In this document: one piece after another, positions 42,688 to 50,772 of the stretch | Numbering within the stretch: position 1 is the stretch's first letter | How the letters are laid out: each line of letters starts with the position of its first letter | From: Paraburkholderia sp. IMGN_8 | GTDB taxonomy: Bacteria > Pseudomonadota > Gammaproteobacteria > Burkholderiales > Burkholderiaceae | DNA length: 64,000 nt | Assembly: GCF_038050405.1 (NCBI RefSeq) | Contig: NZ_CP150901.1 | Location: 3,224,001 to 3,288,000, forward strand | Reading direction: 5' to 3' | Position numbers and translations under genes: made by a program | Notes under the pieces: generated by a model | Databases searched by the model: none | What the model was told of the DNA's origin: nothing | What the model saw: only the letters and a program-made list of their open reading frames with translations

Positions 42688-43392
42688 CTAGTTCGAGGCG
42701 ATGACTTCGTGGTAGGCGCTCAACAGTTCAGCCGGCGTCGCGAGACCGTCGATACGCAGCCATGGCTTGCCGGGCGCGGCGCGGAAAAAGGCCACCGCCG
42801 TGTGATTCATCTTGTCGCCGCGATAGACGTTGAATGCGCGTTGGGCGGCGATGCTCGCCTCGACCGTGCCGGTGTAGTGCTGCCATTCGGGGCCCGCATC
42901 GAACCGGGCGGCGTACGCCCTCAGGCGTGCCGGCGTGTCCTGTTCGGGGTCGATCGAGATCGACACCAGATGGACCTTGTCGCGATCGGCACCCAGCTTG
43001 CCCTGCAATTCCTCGAAGGTCTGGCTGACCATCGGGCAAATCGTCGTGCACGTCGTGTAGATGAACGTCAGGATGACCGGGCGGCCGTCGTTCAACTCAT
43101 CGACCAGAGAGACCGCCTTGCCGTCGTCACGAACCAAGGTGACGGCAGGCAGCGTGTATTCGACCGTCGAGCGCATCGTGCCCGCCGTCATGTCGTGGTG
43201 GTGCATGTGCATCGCGGCGGCGGCCTCTTTCGCCGGTGCCTGCTTCATGTCCGTCATGGTGTCGTGAGGTTGCGCCTTCACTGCTGCACTATCGGCCATG
43301 CCTTCGGCGGTTGCCACTGTTGCGCCGAGGCTGGTCAGCCCGGTGCCGGCCAGCACGAATGCGCCTATCATCCATGTGCGGTTGATCTTCAT
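42688..43392 (-). CDS. SCO1/SenC copper chaperone with Met/His-rich insert
   Basis: A 234-residue secreted thioredoxin-fold protein of the SCO/SenC family. A signal peptide (~1-29) is followed by a Met/His-rich stretch (~40-72, ending MHMHHHDM) before the core. The copper-binding CxxxC is in YTTCTTICPM (Cys115, Cys119), with the downstream His near KMNHTAVAFF. SCO proteins deliver copper to cytochrome oxidases or act as redox sensors. Beside a regulator and near a multicopper oxidase, a copper-delivery role there is an attractive inference. ATG MKINRT is preferred. Confidence 0.88.
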   Translation of the reverse strand: MKINRTWMIGAFVLAGTGLTSLGATVATAEGMADSAAVKAQPHDTMTDMKQAPAKEAAAAMHMHHHDMTAGTMRSTVEYTLPAVTLVRDDGKAVSLVDELNDGRPVILTFIYTTCTTICPMVSQTFEELQGKLGADRDKVHLVSISIDPEQDTPARLRAYAARFDAGPEWQHYTGTVEASIAAQRAFNVYRGDKMNHTAVAFFRAAPGKPWLRIDGLATPAELLSAYHEVIASN

Positions 43393-43520
43393 CGCGGTCT
43401 CCAGATACGGAACAAGGAACGAGGCGCGTCGCCCAATGCGTAGCCGCACGCGCTCCGCCCTGTCTGTTCAGTCTCATGAATCCGCTCTCGCGCGTCATTG
43501 GATAAAGCCCCCCAAAGCGC

Positions 43521-43537
43521 GGTAGGGGATGCCTACC
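43521..43537. promoter_or_regulatory. GGTAGG-N5-CCTACC dyad between SCO and kinase genes
   Basis: Perfect 6-base arms (43521-43526 and 43532-43537) in the 284-base divergent gap between the SCO and kinase genes. The CCTAC/GTAGG core recurs in the gap before the porin-cytochrome gene (50705-50723) and singly before gspG (41913-41919). NarL-type regulators bind short inverted heptamers, so this is a candidate site. Confidence 0.4.
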
Positions 43538-43599
43538 AGAGGAAAAGCCCGCCACTTGCCGCGCGGGGTGTCCCCCCCTTTGCGTTCGGATATGCCCCG

Positions 43600-43629
43600 T
43601 TGGCAGATATGTATGCTGAGGCCTACAAT
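43600..43629 (+). promoter_or_regulatory. probable sigma-70 promoter of the kinase gene
   Basis: TTGGCA (43600-43605) and TACAAT (43624-43629) are separated by 18 bases and lie 47 bases before the kinase ATG. The predicted leader contains CTTAAG twice (43640-43645 and 43651-43656), five bases apart, a potential small hairpin or protein site. Confidence 0.55.
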
Positions 43630-43676
43630 CCGTTAGCAGCTTAAGGTCTCCTTAAGCGAACTCGCTGGGAGACCCC

Positions 43677-44810
43677 ATGGATGCAAGCCAACCCGAGGGA
43701 CGACAGCTGAAGTTGCGCGACCTCGTCGAGGCGATGCGCAAGCTGGGGATCGCGTCCCGGCTCCACGAACCGCAAGCGGGCAGCGTCACCGACGCACGCG
43801 GCGCGGCGCTCGCGATCCTGTCGCCGGATGGCTTGTTCCTGTCCGCAAACCGCAGCGCGGCAGCGCTGCTGGGTTATGCCAGCGGCGAGCTGGTCGGCCG
43901 CCGGCTGCTGGATATGGCGCCCGAGAGCGATCGCGCTTCGCTCGCCGCTCATCTGTCCGCGGAGCCCGCTCGCGAGTTTCATTCGTTCAGTACGATGCTG
44001 GCCGGCCGCACCGGCCGCCCGGCCCGGCTCATGCTGCATCAACAGCTGATCGCAGCGGATCAGGACGAGGACCGCGCGTGCCTGACGCTCTTCGAAGAAC
44101 CGCTTGCGCCCGACGCGCCGCTTACGGACGATGCCGAGTCATCCGAGGCAGGGGCACGCAATCGGCTGAAGTATCTGATGATCGGTCAGCACCGTGAGCG
44201 TCAACGCCTCGCCGCCGACCTGCACGACGGCCTGGGCCAGGCGCTGACGCTGATCAAGCTGATGGTCGAGGACGCCCGCATGCGTCTGCGCCGCGGACAA
44301 GCCGAAGACGCCGCGCAGAAGCTGGACGCCACCGTATTGCAGATACGCGAGACCATCGGCGAAATGCGGCAGATTTGCGGCGAGCTGCGCCCGCTTACCC
44401 TCGAACGGCTGGGCCTGCCCGCGGCACTGAGCACACTGTGCCGGGGCGTGGAGCGCGGCGCGGGGCACCTCGTGGTGAGCTTTCACTGCGACGTCGACGA
44501 CCGGGATGTGCCGGAGCATCTGAAAGCGGACATCTTCAGAGTCGCGCAGGAAGCGCTGAACAATGCCGTCAAGCATGCCGCCGCGAGCGCAATCCGGCTC
44601 GCGCTGCAGCGGATCGAGACGGGTCTGTTGCTGACGATTCAGGATAACGGAACCGGCTACGACACGCGTCCGCTCTCTTCGGAAGAAGTGAGTTCAACCG
44701 GTCTCGGCCTGACCGGGATGCAACACCGGGTCGAATCGCAGGGCGGTTTTCTCTCGGTTCACTCCTCCGACAACAACGGAACGCTCGTGTCGGCGAGCTG
44801 GACACTCTGA
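43677..44810 (+). CDS. soluble PAS-domain NarX-type sensor histidine kinase
   Basis: A 377-residue kinase with no membrane helix, so it senses a cytoplasmic signal. Residues ~40-140 are a PAS-like domain (LAILSPDGLFLSANRSAAALLGY). The HisKA_3 dimerisation helix has phospho-acceptor His183 in ERQRLAADLHDGLGQAL. The ATPase domain has the N box RVAQEALNNAVKHA, the G1 motif IQDNGTGYD and a later GLGLTGM. GGGAG precedes the ATG. It is divergent from the SCO/regulator pair and convergent with a second regulator 16 bases away; it probably phosphorylates one or both. Confidence 0.92.
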   Translation: MDASQPEGRQLKLRDLVEAMRKLGIASRLHEPQAGSVTDARGAALAILSPDGLFLSANRSAAALLGYASGELVGRRLLDMAPESDRASLAAHLSAEPAREFHSFSTMLAGRTGRPARLMLHQQLIAADQDEDRACLTLFEEPLAPDAPLTDDAESSEAGARNRLKYLMIGQHRERQRLAADLHDGLGQALTLIKLMVEDARMRLRRGQAEDAAQKLDATVLQIRETIGEMRQICGELRPLTLERLGLPAALSTLCRGVERGAGHLVVSFHCDVDDRDVPEHLKADIFRVAQEALNNAVKHAAASAIRLALQRIETGLLLTIQDNGTGYDTRPLSSEEVSSTGLGLTGMQHRVESQGGFLSVHSSDNNGTLVSASWTL

Positions 44811-44826
44811 CGCGCAGCGCCGCGCC

Positions 44827-45618
44827 TCACCTTGCCGCCGATCCGCTCACCCGGGACACCGGCAATTCCGCGTTACCGCCCGCTTCAGTCGATGGGTCGG
44901 TGTGTGCCGCCGGCAAGTGCACTAGCGTATCGTCAGTACCGCGCTCGGCGCATTTGGTCGCGAGAGACGTCAACAGGCCCATGCTGATGGCGACCAGCAC
45001 GAGCTCCGTCAAATTCTCGATGGCGAGCTTGTGCATGACGCTGGCGCGATACTTCTCGATCGTCTTCGGGCTGAGGTTCAGATACTGGCCGACCTGCCGG
45101 TTGGTGCGCCCTTCGGCAATCAGCTTCAGCACGCTGCGCTCGCGCGCCGTCAGGATGTCCCAGGCCTTCTTCGGCGCCACGGCTTCGTGCCCGGTAATGA
45201 ACGAGTCGACCATGTAGCCGTAGACGTCGGCGCTCAGATGCTTTTTCCCCTGCATCACCGCGCGCATCGCAACGATCAGTTCATCGAACGAAACATCTTT
45301 CAGCACATAGCCGTCGACGCCCGCGCGAAGCGCTTCTCGCACGTACTCTTCGTTCTGGTGGACGGTGAGCGCGACGATATGCACGTGCGGCGAGCGGCGC
45401 TTGATCGCCGCGCTGGCGTCAATGCCGTTCATGCCGCGCATCGACAGATCCATCAGGATCAGATCGGGGTTGAGCGTCATCGCGAGATGGCAGGCTTCCT
45501 TGCCGTCCCTCGCCTCGCCGACCACGTCGTAATCGCCTTGCGCCGAAAGCATGGAACACAATCCGCTGCGCAGCAGATCGTGATCTTCGACAACCAGTAC
45601 GCGATATTTGATATTCAC
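44827..45618 (-). CDS. second NarL-family response regulator
   Basis: A 263-residue regulator with a receiver domain (phospho-acceptor Asp57 in PDLILMDLSM, counted from MNIKYR) and a LuxR-type helix-turn-helix (LTARERSVLKLIAEGRTNRQVGQYLNLSPKTIEKY). A ~50-residue disordered tail extends beyond the usual end. I prefer GTG at 45618 because GGAG lies eight bases upstream; a GTG at 45627 overlaps that Shine-Dalgarno. It is close in sequence to the 41968 regulator. A 20-base palindrome lies just upstream. Confidence 0.92.
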   Translation of the reverse strand: MNIKYRVLVVEDHDLLRSGLCSMLSAQGDYDVVGEARDGKEACHLAMTLNPDLILMDLSMRGMNGIDASAAIKRRSPHVHIVALTVHQNEEYVREALRAGVDGYVLKDVSFDELIVAMRAVMQGKKHLSADVYGYMVDSFITGHEAVAPKKAWDILTARERSVLKLIAEGRTNRQVGQYLNLSPKTIEKYRASVMHKLAIENLTELVLVAISMGLLTSLATKCAERGTDDTLVHLPAAHTDPSTEAGGNAELPVSRVSGSAAR

Positions 45619-45643
45619 GATCGCCACTCCTCGTGCGACATGG

Positions 45644-45663
45644 CCGGTTGAGTACTCAACCGG
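45644..45663. promoter_or_regulatory. 20-base perfect palindrome before the second regulator
   Basis: CCGGTTGAGTACTCAACCGG is perfectly self-complementary and lies 25 bases from the regulator's GTG. A shorter dyad, TTGGC-GG-GCCAA (45675-45686), follows. It fits an operator for a dimeric regulator, perhaps autoregulation, or a leader hairpin. Confidence 0.6.
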
Positions 45664-46190
45664 AAGGCTGCCATTTGGCGGGCCAATATTCTTCTTTCAA
45701 TTATTTCTTTCTAATGCTTTTCATATTTATTTCTTTAACCTGACATATTCATGTGACAATACTGCTTTAGTCCCCGTGCTGCCTTATTTCGCAAGGTTCG
45801 GGCCACCGGCCTGCGGCCCGCATCCAGCGTTGTTGTGCGTCGCAAAAGGTAAAATCAATTAGCAATTTCAGCCCAAAACGTTTCAAAAATGATCATTCCC
45901 GGGCTGAATCTGACATTGGTAATAATACGAATGGAGTATGCTTCGCGCGTAAATCGGCCAATAATTAACAGCGCCTGCTATTGACCATCGTTTACACCGG
46001 AATTATTTTCTTCCTTTGAAGCGGCTTGCGAACGCCGCATGATCCTGACGTCGTAACGATCCATTACAGACGTAACGTTTCTGCACACAGGGTGAAAGCC
46101 CCCCAGGCGGCGCTTTGAAAAGGAGGAGAGTGCCCCATTGCTGACGTCCTTTTACGCGAACCACAATGGCAACGCGGAGGGATTTCGAAC
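45664..46190. other. AT-rich intergenic region
   Basis: This gap is clearly more AT-rich than the rest of the window, with T-rich tracts around 45690-45740 and A/T runs around 45890-46000. It must hold promoters for the leftward regulator and the rightward transglycosylase. A direct repeat CGTAACG occurs at 46052-46058 and 46071-46077. A small rightward open frame (45608-45862) has no coding character. I see no RNA gene. Confidence 0.6.
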
Positions 46191-46826
46191 ATGTGCAGGC
46201 GCCCTTCTTTCCTGTCGATGAACACGCTACGAGCCGTCTCGATCGTGCTCGGCGTGACCTCGGCTGGCGTCGTGCATGCGGACATATTCGGCACAGTCGA
46301 CAGCAAGGGCGCGATCGTCCTGACCAACGCGCCCGGCAAGGTGGGATTGAAGCTCATCGTGGCGGGAGAGCCGCCGGCCGAACCCGACGCGAAACGAACC
46401 CACGCCGCGTTCAGCGCCACTATCGATATCGCGCGTTTCGCCGATGTGATCGACGAAGCAAGCCGTACGTTTCACGTTCAGCCCGAACTGCTGCGAGCCG
46501 TAATCGACGTCGAGTCCCGCTTCAACCCGAACGCGGTATCGGACAAAGGAGCGCAGGGACTCATGCAGTTGATGCCCGCAACGGCGCGGCGCTTTTCCGA
46601 CGGCAACATGTTCAATCCGCGCGACAACGTACTGGCGGGCGCGCGCTATCTGCGCTTTCTGCTCGACCTTTTCAAGGAAGACATGGAGCTCGCGCTGGCC
46701 GCGTACAACGCAGGAGAGAATGCGGTGATTCGAGCCGGCTACCGTATCCCGTCCCTGCCCGAGACACGCCAATATGTGCCGCGCGTACTCGCCCGCTATC
46801 GGCGGCTGCTGACGGCCAGCGGCTAG
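46191..46826 (+). CDS. secreted lytic transglycosylase (SLT domain)
   Basis: A 211-residue exported enzyme. A signal peptide (~1-30) is followed by a short N-terminal module (DIFGTVDSKGAIVLTNAP, DUF4124-like). The SLT domain has catalytic Glu108 in LLRAVIDVESRFNPNAVSDKGAQGLMQLMP and AAYNAGENAVIRAGYRIPSLPETRQYVPRVL. It cleaves glycan strands, possibly opening the wall for an envelope machine. GGAGGG eight bases before the ATG supports the start. It converges on the CcsB gene. Confidence 0.9.
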   Translation: MCRRPSFLSMNTLRAVSIVLGVTSAGVVHADIFGTVDSKGAIVLTNAPGKVGLKLIVAGEPPAEPDAKRTHAAFSATIDIARFADVIDEASRTFHVQPELLRAVIDVESRFNPNAVSDKGAQGLMQLMPATARRFSDGNMFNPRDNVLAGARYLRFLLDLFKEDMELALAAYNAGENAVIRAGYRIPSLPETRQYVPRVLARYRRLLTASG

Positions 46827-46893
46827 GTCCTGGTGAGCGAGAGAGTAAGTTAGCGAGTGAGTGAGCCGAGCGGCAAGCGCCGCACGACGCTCT

Positions 46894-48117
46894 CTATAAC
46901 TTGCCGTAGCTATGCAGCCCCGACAGGAACATGTTCACGCCGAGGAACGCAAAGGTCGTCACCAGCAGGCCGGTCAGCGCCCACCAGGCCGCCACCGCGC
47001 CACGCAGGCCCTTCATCAGGCGCATATGCAGCCACGCCGCGTAGTTCAGCCAGACGATCAGCGCCCACGTTTCCTTCGGGTCCCAGCTCCAGTAGCCGCC
47101 CCATGCTTCGGCGGCCCACAGCGCGCCGAGAATCGTCGCGATCGTGAAGAACGCGAAGCCGACGGCGATCGACTTGTACATCACGTCGTCAAGCACGTCG
47201 AGCGCCGGCAGGCGATCGGCCAGCACGCCGCGCTCTTTCATCAGATACGCGACGCCGACCATCGCCGACAGCGCGAAACTGCCGTAGCCGATGAAGTTCG
47301 CCGGCACGTGGATCTTCATCCACCAGCTTTGCAGCGCCGGCACCAGCGGCTGGATCTGCTGCGCGTCGCGCGCGACCGAGTACCACATCAGGAAGCCGAC
47401 GGCCGCGCTGATCACCAGCAGCACGAATGCGCCGAGCGCGCGGGTGTTGTAGTGCTGCTCGTAGTACAGGTAGAACAGCGCGGTGATCAGGCTGAACAGC
47501 ACGAACACTTCATACAGGTTCGAGATCGGAATATGACCGACGTCCGCGCCGATCAGGTACGACTCGTACCAGCGCACCATCAGCCCGACAAAGCCCATCA
47601 GCACCGCGGCCCAGGTCATCTTCGAGCCGATTGCGGCGCCGGTCGGCGAGCGCGACAGCAGGCCAATCCAGTAGAACACCGTGGCGAATACGAAGAGCGC
47701 GCTCATCCACAGAATCGCGGACTGGCTCGACAGGAAATACTTCAGGAAGAACGCGTTATCCGCGCGCGTCAGATCGCCCTGATAGATCTGGATCGCAAAC
47801 AGCGACAGCGCCGCGATACCCACCATCAGCGGGCGCACCGGCTTCCAGCGCCAGCCGAGCACGACGAACACCGGCACCGCGCACACCAGCACCAGTTTGT
47901 CGTAGTAGTTCATGAACGGGTGATAGCGCGACAGCGCGAACCCCGCGCCCGCGACCATCGCGAGGGCGAACAGCCAGTCGGTCATGCCGAGGCGCTTCAG
48001 GAACGGCCGCTCGTCGAACTGCGCCGATGCCTGAGCCGCGGTCATCGCGGCGCCCTTTTGAGGCACGGCCGCTGGGTCCGGCTCACCGGCATCAAGAGAC
48101 AATCGTGTCAGATTCAT
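46894..48117 (-). CDS. ccsB: cytochrome c biogenesis protein CcsB/CcsA (system II)
   Basis: A 407-residue polytopic protein of the CcsA/ResC haem-handling family with about eight membrane helices. The haem-binding WWD-type motif is WGGYWSWDPKETWALIVWL. Conserved histidines lie near VGHIPISNLYEVF, KIHVPANFIGYGSF and YAAWLHMRLMKG. It ligates haem to CxxCH apocytochromes in the periplasm together with ResB. No resB is adjacent; the gene directly follows a dihaem cytochrome gene. ATG MNLTRLS has GGTGA five bases upstream. Confidence 0.93.
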   Translation of the reverse strand: MNLTRLSLDAGEPDPAAVPQKGAAMTAAQASAQFDERPFLKRLGMTDWLFALAMVAGAGFALSRYHPFMNYYDKLVLVCAVPVFVVLGWRWKPVRPLMVGIAALSLFAIQIYQGDLTRADNAFFLKYFLSSQSAILWMSALFVFATVFYWIGLLSRSPTGAAIGSKMTWAAVLMGFVGLMVRWYESYLIGADVGHIPISNLYEVFVLFSLITALFYLYYEQHYNTRALGAFVLLVISAAVGFLMWYSVARDAQQIQPLVPALQSWWMKIHVPANFIGYGSFALSAMVGVAYLMKERGVLADRLPALDVLDDVMYKSIAVGFAFFTIATILGALWAAEAWGGYWSWDPKETWALIVWLNYAAWLHMRLMKGLRGAVAAWWALTGLLVTTFAFLGVNMFLSGLHSYGKL

Positions 48118-48195
48118 GGTCTTCACCGTTGCGCAGAGATTCGCTCCGACGCTTCATTCGCGCCACGCAAACCCGCCGGCCGGCCTCGCGTCTGA

Positions 48196-48221
48196 ATCGC
48201 TGCGCCTGCGAGCGCAGCGAT
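48196..48221 (-). terminator. strong hairpin between the dihaem cytochrome and ccsB genes
   Basis: ATCGCTGCGC (48196-48205) and GCGCAGCGAT (48212-48221) form a perfect 10-base stem with a 6-base loop, 17 bases past the cytochrome stop. No T-run follows, so it may be a partial terminator or mRNA-end stabiliser. Confidence 0.5.
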
Positions 48222-48238
48222 ACGTAAAGCAAGTTGGC

Positions 48239-49000
48239 TCATTGATTGGCCTGAGGGCTGGCCGGCGCCTGCGGGTCGGCTGAGGGGCTGGCCGGCGCTT
48301 GCGGGTCGGCCTGGAGGCTGGCCGGCGCCTGCGGGTCAGCTGGCGGGCTGGCCGATGCCTCGAGCTCCGGCGGAAACGCCTCCACGAAGGCCGCGACGGC
48401 GCGCATATCCTCCTCCGACATATTGGCGCAGACCGCCTTCATGATTGCACCGCGGGGCCTATCTTCGGTGCGCTGGAACACCGTGAGCTGCTTCACGATG
48501 TAGTCCGCGTGCTGCCCAGCCAGACCAGGAAACTTGTCCTTCCCCTCACCGTGCTGGCCGTGACAGGAAACGCATGCCGCGACGCCCTTGTCCGGCAGGC
48601 CCGATGCAAAAATCGCTTTCCCCCGGTGAATGAGCGCCGTGTCGCCGGGTTCACCCAGAACCGCGTGCTGACTTGAAAAATACGTCGCAAGCTCGTCGAT
48701 CTGCGCCTCGCTCAAGTGGGTAAAGCCCCACATGAATCGTTTGGCGTTCGGGTCGGATCGGGCATGATTCTTGAAGTCCGTCAATTGATCGACAAGGTAT
48801 TCCCGTCGTTGCCCCGCCAGCTTGGGAAAGGTCGGCGATACCGACACGCCGTTCGCGCCATGACAGTTCGAGCAAACTTGCAGAGCAATTGTCTTTCCGG
48901 AGACAGCCGGATTATCGACTGCCCGGGACCGTTCCAGGTCGTGACAACCCGACCCGACAAGCAACATCCCAAGAGAGATGAACTGCGTCAATTTGTTCAT
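48239..49000 (-). CDS. dihaem cytochrome c lipoprotein (c4-like)
   Basis: A 253-residue protein with lipobox VGSGC (Cys19), so probably membrane-anchored. Two c-type haem sites occur: CSNCH at Cys43-His47 and CVSCH at Cys143-His147. The two haem domains each have a cytochrome-c4-like FPKLAGQ/FPGLAGQ motif. C-terminal Met ligands are plausible at RFMWGF and IMKAVCANMS. The last ~35 residues are a Pro/Ala-rich 10-residue repeat. A GGAGG Shine-Dalgarno supports ATG MNKLTQ. It probably carries electrons from the local oxidoreductases to a terminal oxidase. Confidence 0.9.
   Translation of the reverse strand: MNKLTQFISLGMLLVGSGCHDLERSRAVDNPAVSGKTIALQVCSNCHGANGVSVSPTFPKLAGQRREYLVDQLTDFKNHARSDPNAKRFMWGFTHLSEAQIDELATYFSSQHAVLGEPGDTALIHRGKAIFASGLPDKGVAACVSCHGQHGEGKDKFPGLAGQHADYIVKQLTVFQRTEDRPRGAIMKAVCANMSEEDMRAVAAFVEAFPPELEASASPPADPQAPASLQADPQAPASPSADPQAPASPQANQ
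48256..48359 (-). repeat. 30-base tandem repeat in the cytochrome C-terminus
   Basis: About three and a half copies of a 30-base unit starting GGCTGGCCGGCG encode the decapeptide series ADPQAPAS(P/L)x. The copies are nearly identical, so repeat number may vary between strains. The unit probably forms an extended spacer. Confidence 0.85.
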
Positions 49001-49078
49001 GTAACGAACCTCCAAACTGCTCTTACCGCCCTTTAAGGCCGCGCAACAAAGCGCAGCGCAATCAGTGCGTAGTTCAAC

Positions 49079-49115
49079 GCCCCCCGTTTTCGCCGGTACT
49101 GCATGAACGCGGGGC
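49079..49115. other. hairpin between porin-cytochrome and dihaem cytochrome genes
   Basis: GCCCCCCGTT (49079-49088) pairs with AACGCGGGGC (49106-49115) with one mismatch and a 17-base loop, about 60 bases past the porin-cytochrome stop. It may end or stabilise that transcript; a T-rich run follows only on the plus strand. Confidence 0.3.
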
Positions 49116-49174
49116 ACCTTTCCTTTATTCCAGGCAAACGCGACAAGTTTTAGTCGGAAACGCTGGCGTGGATG

Positions 49175-50560
49175 TCACCAATACGCCGCCCACAGATAGA
49201 CAAACAGCGTGTCGTTGTCTCTTGCATTGCGTCCATTACCGTCGTAGTTGTTTGAGGCGCCAAGGAATTTGGTGAAATGCGTGTACTGCACGCCGACGCG
49301 GATGTTTTGCACTGGAATCCAGAATATTTCAGGCATCCACCCCTGCGTGTTAGGAGAGAAATTCGCACTGCCTGAGTAAGCCGCGCTGTCGGGGCTGCCC
49401 GTCGTATTGAAGAAGGACAGGCTGACACCGTACTTGGACTGATAAACGTACGATGCCTTGAGCCGCAGCGTGTTCAGATTCCCCGCAGTGCTATCGCCCA
49501 AAACGAAATTGTTGGGGTCATGAATATTCTCTCGAACATAGCGCGCCTGTGCGGTGATCGTGTGCGGTTCCAGCAGGTACTCGTACTGCGCATCCAAGCC
49601 ATAATCGCGAAAGCGGGTCACGCCTTGGCCGAATATGGGGAAAGCATTTGGGTCGTTGGGGTAGACGTCAACACTCAACCCGAAGGCGCCCAACATCACG
49701 CTATGTGGCCCCCAGTCGCGAGTCAGGGCGATGCGTGCATAGGGGTTGTAGCCGCGCAGATAGGTCTGCGGGTGAGCCGTGTCGCCTGGTTTGTTGCCAT
49801 GGCTCAGGAATGACCAGATGCCGTCGGCAGTGCTGTACGCCGTCAATTCAGCGTAGACAGTCTTGTTCCAGTACAGATAGCCACCCATGCCCACGACCTG
49901 CTGGGCCAGTCCTCCCTCGATGAGCGGCAGGTTCTGGATGCGCGCAACCGGGCTGATCGTCGAGGAAATGTACGGATAGCTCCAGGCAGGTGCACTGTTC
50001 CAGACGTCCTGCACGGTCGGATTGTTGTGGAGGGTCAGGCCGAGAATGAAGTCGTCGGAGTCCCCCATGATCCTGTCCACGAAACGGAAGTCGGTGTTGT
50101 CCGATGCCCAATGCCCCTGCCACTTGCCGTCGGCGTCCTGGTGATCGTAGTTCGCGTAGGTGAACTGGGTAAATCCGCCGATCTTGTCGGTTATTTTCCC
50201 CGCAAGGAAAATACTGGCCGCGTCGAATATCGGCAGGCCATTTTTGGGATTGATGGGCGTCCCGCTGGAGTCGAGGTTGCTCCTTGTCTTGCTCAAATCG
50301 GCACTTCCCATCACGGCAATCGGAATCGTGCGTTCGCCGAGGGTATAGCCGTTCAGCTTGAACATTCGCCCATAGGGTGTCAGTTCAGGAAATTGGCCGC
50401 CGGCGTGACACGCTACGCAGCTTTGCCCCGTCTGGCGCGCGAATACGGGCAATGCGTGCGCGGTGGAAGTCAGCAACAGACAAAGCGCCGCGAGTGCGGC
50501 TACCGAGCCGCGGCGAAGCAGACGATAAAGCGCCTGGTTATCGATACTAGCCTTTGACAT
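49175..50560 (-). CDS. Cyc2-like outer-membrane porin fused to monohaem cytochrome c
   Basis: A 461-residue protein: signal peptide (~1-36), then one haem site CVACH (Cys48, Cys51, His52) inside PVFARQTGQSCVACHAGG, followed by ELTPYGRMFKLNGYT. The remaining ~380 residues show alternating amphipathic strands rich in aromatic and Gly residues, ending VYLWAAYW with a terminal aromatic, as in outer-membrane beta-barrels. This layout and the ARQTGxSCxxCH / GRxFKxNGYT signature match the Cyc2 family of fused cytochrome-porins, some of which oxidise Fe(II) at the cell surface. The substrate here is unknown. Confidence 0.8.
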   Translation of the reverse strand: MSKASIDNQALYRLLRRGSVAALAALCLLLTSTAHALPVFARQTGQSCVACHAGGQFPELTPYGRMFKLNGYTLGERTIPIAVMGSADLSKTRSNLDSSGTPINPKNGLPIFDAASIFLAGKITDKIGGFTQFTYANYDHQDADGKWQGHWASDNTDFRFVDRIMGDSDDFILGLTLHNNPTVQDVWNSAPAWSYPYISSTISPVARIQNLPLIEGGLAQQVVGMGGYLYWNKTVYAELTAYSTADGIWSFLSHGNKPGDTAHPQTYLRGYNPYARIALTRDWGPHSVMLGAFGLSVDVYPNDPNAFPIFGQGVTRFRDYGLDAQYEYLLEPHTITAQARYVRENIHDPNNFVLGDSTAGNLNTLRLKASYVYQSKYGVSLSFFNTTGSPDSAAYSGSANFSPNTQGWMPEIFWIPVQNIRVGVQYTHFTKFLGASNNYDGNGRNARDNDTLFVYLWAAYW

Positions 50561-50704
50561 GGCTGTCTCCCCTGCGCCGTCTCCCGGCTGCCTAACACCA
50601 CGAGTGGTAAAGACCTGGAACTACATCAATGGCAGTTCACATTGCTCACTGCACGCCACACTTTCATTGTGCAAACGCGTGATGAAGTCCGACAGGGGTC
50701 AACG

Positions 50705-50723
50705 TCCTACTCTTTGGGTAGGA
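50705..50723. promoter_or_regulatory. TCCTAC-N7-GTAGGA dyad upstream of the porin-cytochrome
   Basis: Perfect 6-base arms in the 212-base gap between the cytochrome-binding-protein fusion and the porin-cytochrome gene, 145 bases before the latter. The core matches the dyad at 43521-43537 in opposite orientation. It is a candidate site for the local NarL-type regulators. Confidence 0.4.
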
Positions 50724-50772
50724 GGGCGCTCCAGTCCATCGCGTTCGATTGCCGCCCGCGGTTCTCAGGAAA

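Noticed and set aside
45608..45862. 84-codon plus-strand frame in the AT-rich gap
   Set aside because: No Shine-Dalgarno, overlaps the regulator start and the palindrome, no conserved features seen.
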